A stretch of 17,686 nt of DNA from Bacteroidales bacterium UBA1223. GTDB taxonomy: Bacteria > Bacteroidota > Bacteroidia > Bacteroidales > P3. The notes under the pieces were generated by a model, which was not told the DNA's origin, did not search any database, and saw only the letters and a list, made by a program, of their open reading frames with translations. Where the stretch lies: NCBI GenBank assembly GCA_002309155.1, contig DBXB01000022.1:27613-45298 (forward strand), read 5' to 3'. Each line of letters opens with the position of its first letter. Position 1 is the stretch's first letter. Positions 14,899-17,686 of the stretch are shown here, one piece after another. The position numbers were made by a program, and so were the translations under genes.

Positions 14899-16356
14899 AT
14901 GCTCCTCCGCGATAAACTCCAATCCGATCCTGGTTTCCAGTACATCATCGACGCCCTCAACCTTATCTCCGCTGCCGGCCGTCGTGCTCTCCTCGACTTC
15001 CCGTTCCTCACCACTCCTGAGACCGTCAACGCCGAACTCGACAACCTCAAGACCGTCATAGGTGTCGTCTCCGTAATGGAGAACCTCCACACCGTCTCCG
15101 AAATCAAGCACCATCTCATGTGCCTCCACGACTCCCAGGGCACCGTCGCCAACCTCTCTCAGCATTCTGTCATCAACGAGGTGGAGCTCTTCGAGGTGAA
15201 GAATATAGCCTATACCGCCGCTGCGGTCTCCCGCTCTGCTGAGCCGCTCGGCCTGAAAGAGATTTTCTCTCTGCCCGACCTCTCCGATGTCTTTTCTCTG
15301 CTCGACCCCGACAACACAGGTCTTCCTCATTTCTATATATACGACTCTTACCATCCCGACCTCCCCGATATACGTAAGCGTCTCAAGCAGCTGCAGGCTC
15401 GCACCGACGACCCAGAAGCCGCCACCCTTTATGCCGACCTCTTCGCTCAGCATAACGACATACAGCATTCTGTCGAGGCCAAGCTCTCGCAACAGCTCTG
15501 GGCTTCCGCCGACCGCCTCGCCCTCGCGGTGAAACGTTTGGCCTATATCGACCTCCTCTTCGCCAAAGCCGGCCTCGCCTCCGCCTGGAATTTCACCCGT
15601 CCCCAGATAACCCCCAGCAACCAGCAGCAAGCAGAAGACCCCCAAGCAATCAAGCAAGCAGACAATCAAGCATTCACCCAGTACAAAGGACTCTTCAATC
15701 CGCGTCTTCTCCATCGCAATCAGGAGCATCGTCTGCGCTACCAGCCCATCGACATCATCGTCCATCCTGGCCTCTGCCTCATCACTGGCGCCAATATGGC
15801 GGGTAAGACCGTTCTCTTGAAAACCCTCGGCATAGCGCAGCTACTAACCCAGTTCGGCATGTATGTCCCTGCCGAGTCCGCCACCGTAACCCTTGTGGAT
15901 GACGTCATCTTCTGCATAGGCGACGAGCAGAACGAGATGAACGGCCTCTCTTCTTTCGCATCTGAAATAATAAAAATCTCCGAGGTGGTGCAGCTCAGCG
16001 CCTCTCAGCGTCTCCTCATCCTTATCGACGAGCCGGCTCGCACCACCAACCCCGTCGAGGGCAAGGCCATCGTGCAGGCTCTCTCCGACATACTTATCTC
16101 CCGCGACTCCTTCTCTCTCATCACCACTCACTATTCCCAGCTTGGTGTCCCCTGCCGTCGTCTACGTATTGCTGGCTTCCGCGAAGACCTCGCAAACGCC
16201 ACCCTCTCGCCAGAGAACATCAACCTCTTCATGGATTATTCCCTCGTCGAAGACAACTCCGACACCGTCCCCCAGGAAGCTCTCCGTATCGCCACCCTCC
16301 TCCGCTGCGATGAGTCCCTCATCCAAAAAGCCCTGCAACACCTCAAAAACCAATAG
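14899..16356 (+). CDS. kamC: Lysine 5,6-aminomutase reactivase ATPase KamC (MutS-like)
   Basis: A 485-residue MutS-related ATPase matching KamC, the presumed energy-coupling partner of KamB. The C-terminal ABC-type ATPase domain is complete: Walker A GANMAGKT (297-304), signature GLSSFASE (349-356), Walker B with Asp377-Glu378 (LLILIDEPARTTNP) and switch His411 (TTHYS). The N-terminal part (about 1-230) corresponds to the MutS core and lever helices. The mismatch-recognition and connector domains are absent and the length is about half that of MutS, so it is not a mismatch-repair protein. An A-rich Q/A segment at about 235-259 interrupts the otherwise C-rich gene just before the ATPase domain. 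The start at 14899 gives MLLRDKLQ. The stop lies 15 bases before a small basic-protein gene. Confidence 0.85.
   Translation: MLLRDKLQSDPGFQYIIDALNLISAAGRRALLDFPFLTTPETVNAELDNLKTVIGVVSVMENLHTVSEIKHHLMCLHDSQGTVANLSQHSVINEVELFEVKNIAYTAAAVSRSAEPLGLKEIFSLPDLSDVFSLLDPDNTGLPHFYIYDSYHPDLPDIRKRLKQLQARTDDPEAATLYADLFAQHNDIQHSVEAKLSQQLWASADRLALAVKRLAYIDLLFAKAGLASAWNFTRPQITPSNQQQAEDPQAIKQADNQAFTQYKGLFNPRLLHRNQEHRLRYQPIDIIVHPGLCLITGANMAGKTVLLKTLGIAQLLTQFGMYVPAESATVTLVDDVIFCIGDEQNEMNGLSSFASEIIKISEVVQLSASQRLLILIDEPARTTNPVEGKAIVQALSDILISRDSFSLITTHYSQLGVPCRRLRIAGFREDLANATLSPENINLFMDYSLVEDNSDTVPQEALRIATLLRCDESLIQKALQHLKNQ
15601..15678 (+). repeat. Repeat-like A-rich insert inside kamC
   Basis: Within this in-frame tract CAATCAAGCA occurs twice, 16 bases apart, along with several AAGCA and CAGCA units. 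It encodes the low-complexity linker around NQQQAEDPQAIKQADNQAF. Its base and codon use differ sharply from the flanking C-rich coding sequence. Confidence 0.55.
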
Positions 16357-16371
16357 AGTCCGGTCTGTATT

Positions 16372-16551
16372 ATGAAATTGCGAAAAAAGAGGTCCAAAGT
16401 CCCTATAGAATTGATCGCTGTGCGTCGTGCCGACCGAGAGATTGACAAAATGATTCATGGCGACGGTTTTCATGCTCGCACCCGAGTGAAGAAGAGCAGG
16501 AAACTATACACCCGGAAACACAAACATCGCAGAATAGAACAAGACTTATAA
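16372..16551 (+). CDS. Small basic protein, 59 residues, unknown function
   Basis: A short frame, ATG to TAA, encoding a very basic protein that opens MKLRKKRSKVPIELIAVRRA and continues with HGDGFHARTRVKKSRKLYTRK. The order of a KRSKVP-type start, an AVRRA-x-RE helix, an HG turn and a KKSRKLY-x-RK tail resembles, from memory, small conserved proteins of Bacteroidales that I cannot name. The charge suggests binding to nucleic acid or ribosomes (inference). It starts 15 bases after the kamC stop, so it could be the third gene of that transcript. Its stop codon overlaps the T-run of the opposing HAD terminator. The alternative is that it is a chance frame, but composition and motif order argue against that. 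Confidence 0.6.
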   Translation: MKLRKKRSKVPIELIAVRRADREIDKMIHGDGFHARTRVKKSRKLYTRKHKHRRIEQDL

Positions 16552-16578
16552 AAAACGCACTACCGAAGTTGGTGATGC
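16550..16578 (-). terminator. Terminator of the HAD gene, derived from a 5S terminator
   Basis: On the minus strand GCATCACC pairs with GGTAGTGC (one mismatch and one G-T pair) around the loop AACTTC. A T-run at 16555-16550 follows one base later. The 5' arm is nearly identical to the arm of the 5S terminator at 17605-17635, so it appears to be the inherited end of an rRNA operon. Confidence 0.7.
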
Positions 16579-16585
16579 ACTTTAG

Positions 16586-16634
16586 AAGGGTGGCTACGAC
16601 ATACTTTCTCACATACAAGTGCAGTATCATCGGC
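16586..16634 (-). pseudogene. 5S rRNA 3'-end remnant
   Basis: Read on the minus strand it begins GCCGATGATACTGCACT and ends near AGCCACCCTT. It aligns without gaps to the 5S gene end at 17638-17686, with 41 of 49 positions identical by my count and the first 17 bases exact. Similarity continues into the terminator to about 16569 (55 of 66 in all). The 5' part of 5S is missing; HAD coding sequence stands in its place. Confidence 0.8.
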
Positions 16635-17466
16635 AATCAGCGACTCCTTTTAGGTCATAGTCAGCGCGTATCTTGTCGAGGATGAGTTTCACAATGATAT
16701 GTATTTCGGAGTTCTCCGTGTAGTCGGCCTTGCAGACGAAGTTGACGCGGTTCTCCTTTATCAAGCGCTCGGCAACCACCTTCTTCTTGCGGTTACCATA
16801 GACGGCGATTGAGTGGCCGCCCTGCTCCCTGACAACGCTCATGCATGGGACGTCGGTCTCCCCATCGCCCATGTATATAATCCGCTCGAAGGGGATGGGG
16901 CGGTCTTCTTTGGCCACAAACTCGTTGATCTTCTTATTGTCACTTATTTCCTGTATCCCTTTACTAATCTTGAAGAGAAACTGCGTCTTTGTGGTGTAAT
17001 CCACAGCCACTGCAGGCCAAACGGCAACTCCATCAACGTCGTAGAGGAACGAGCAGGCATAGATGTTATCGAAACGTTTGGCTATAGACGTACCCTCTAT
17101 CATCTCTTTCAATCCCGAGGAGTTGATGTAGTGCTTGATGTTTATCCCACGAGCTTTGCCGTATTGGTTGATGAGTTCAAACCACTCCTCGACGCCTTTG
17201 AAAAGTTTGACCATTGAGCCAAACTTTTGGAACGAGTCGCGTTTAAGCGAGATACCGCAAGCCTTCGCCTCTTGCAACATCAGATACATATAACATAGTA
17301 TCCCACTGGCATCGTTGGTCGTAGCCATCTCAACGGTCTTCTGCCAAAAATCGTCGGGGTTCTTGCCAATCGCCTGCACAAAGCCGAATTCCTGCATGTT
17401 GCCTGGCGAGAGAGTCCCGTCGAAATCGTATATCAAAGCCACATCTATCTTCTTACTGGTAGCCAT
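16627..17466 (-). CDS. HAD-superfamily phosphatase (PSP-like)
   Basis: A 279-residue soluble hydrolase of the haloacid dehalogenase superfamily, probably a magnesium-dependent phosphatase. All four motifs are present: DFDGTL (14-19) with nucleophile Asp14 and acid/base Asp16, Ser116-Ser117 in INSSG, Lys160 in DYTTK and the acidic motif GDGETD (200-205). An inserted helical cap lies between motifs I and II, as in phosphoserine-phosphatase-like proteins. The substrate is unknown. It has its own two-box promoter. The C-terminus GVADCR and the TGA stop run into a 5S rRNA remnant, so the natural end of the protein may have been altered. The gene stands alone between this remnant and the true 5S gene on the same strand. 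Confidence 0.88.
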   Translation of the reverse strand: MATSKKIDVALIYDFDGTLSPGNMQEFGFVQAIGKNPDDFWQKTVEMATTNDASGILCYMYLMLQEAKACGISLKRDSFQKFGSMVKLFKGVEEWFELINQYGKARGINIKHYINSSGLKEMIEGTSIAKRFDNIYACSFLYDVDGVAVWPAVAVDYTTKTQFLFKISKGIQEISDNKKINEFVAKEDRPIPFERIIYMGDGETDVPCMSVVREQGGHSIAVYGNRKKKVVAERLIKENRVNFVCKADYTENSEIHIIVKLILDKIRADYDLKGVADCR

Positions 17467-17502
17467 GTTTCGTATCTGTTATTCGTTCAAATAAAATATA
17501 TG

Positions 17503-17534
17503 CAAACTTACAAATAAAATATGGAACGGCAAAA
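17503..17534 (-). promoter_or_regulatory. HAD gene promoter, both boxes
   Basis: On the minus strand TTTTG (17534-17530) is followed, after 19 bases, by TAAGTTTG (17510-17503). Both match the Bacteroidota pattern. The -7 box lies 36 bases upstream of the HAD ATG, so the gene need not depend on read-through from the rRNA operon. Confidence 0.75.
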
Positions 17535-17596
17535 TAATTGTTCCACATAAGTCAGCACCGGGTCGGATAAAAGTACCCAAGAGGTACCGGTGAGAC

Positions 17597-17635
17597 AAAA
17601 AAGAAAGGAGCATCGCTTTTTTGGTGATGCTCCTT
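17597..17635 (-). terminator. Terminator of the 5S rRNA / rRNA operon
   Basis: A 10-bp stem AAGGAGCATC/GATGCTCCTT (17605-17635) with an 11-base loop is followed on the minus strand by TTCTTTTTT. It starts within a few bases of the 5S 3' end. Confidence 0.9.
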
Positions 17636-17639
17636 GGAA

Positions 17640-17686
17640 GGATGGCGGCGACCTACTTTTCCACAAACTAGTGCAGTATCATCGGC
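17640..17686 (-). rRNA. 5S rRNA, 3' end only
   Basis: The minus strand reads GCCGATGATACTGC near the edge and GGAAAAGTAGGTCGCCGCCA further in. These are the conserved loop E/helix IV region and the 3' closing strand of bacterial 5S rRNA in Bacteroidota form. The 5' two thirds lie beyond the right edge. The exact mature 3' end is uncertain by a few bases. The immediate terminator supports its being the last gene of an rRNA operon. Confidence 0.85.

Noticed and set aside
14884..15765. 293-residue open frame antisense to kamC
   Set aside because: It is a by-product of the C-ending codons of kamC: its product is a Gly/Val/Glu-rich string without family features, while the plus strand carries a complete MutS-like ATPase.
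14899..16356. MutS mismatch-repair protein
   Set aside because: The mismatch-recognition and connector domains are missing, the length is about half, and the adjacent gene is KamB.
16569..17686. Complete integrative element or integron cassette
   Set aside because: Although the 5S ends form direct repeats, the 1-kb segment has no integrase, recombinase or cassette recombination site; only the duplication itself is reported.

Overview
The window looks like Bacteroidales (phylum Bacteroidota) DNA. Several transcription units are preceded by the Bacteroidota -7 box TAnnTTTG, two of them with a TTG-type -33 element 19 bases upstream. Shine-Dalgarno sites are scarce. The gene families fit as well: a long PpiD-like foldase, a two-PDZ RseP, an OMP_b-brl_3-type TonB receptor, a stand-alone HsdR_N-domain protein and the lysine-fermentation proteins KamB and KamC. 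The window begins inside a tRNA and ends inside a 5S rRNA, both on the minus strand. Multi-copy RNA genes at both ends suggest that this may be a whole contig broken at repeats (inference).

Layout. (1) 1-7511, minus strand: a tight envelope-biogenesis operon read right to left, namely PpiD-like foldase, M23 endopeptidase, dxr, rseP and an LptF/LptG-type permease, followed by a separate partial tRNA at the left edge. (2) 7520-11122, minus: TonB-dependent receptor, HsdR_N-domain protein and cytidine deaminase, closed by a long stem terminator that abuts the ppiD promoter. (3) 11277-12742, minus: a single-domain PAS protein and phosphate butyryltransferase (ptb), each probably its own unit. (4) 12743-13787: a largely non-coding stretch with an 11-bp tandem repeat, then an AT-rich two-helix membrane microprotein on the plus strand with its own promoter and terminator. 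(5) 13713-16551, plus: kamB and kamC, the predicted reactivase of B12-dependent lysine 5,6-aminomutase, followed by a 59-residue basic protein. (6) 16557-17686, minus: a HAD phosphatase lying between two copies of a 5S rRNA 3' end. The right copy belongs to the 5S gene running off the window. The left copy is a diverged remnant that supplies the HAD stop codon and terminator.

How the genes fit together. The left operon is housekeeping envelope biology: protein folding, peptidoglycan cleavage, isoprenoid supply for lipid carriers, intramembrane proteolysis and LPS export. kamBC and ptb both fit anaerobic lysine fermentation to butyrate and acetate. The core enzymes (KamA, KamDE, Kdd, Kce, Kal) and butyrate kinase are not in this window.

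The most unusual items are the HAD cassette between 5S rRNA ends, a family of short repeats (TGTCAATTCACTAAT and heptamer arrays) that also enters coding sequence, and a partial tandem duplication of the kamC start. I found no CRISPR array, insertion sequence, prophage or defence island.
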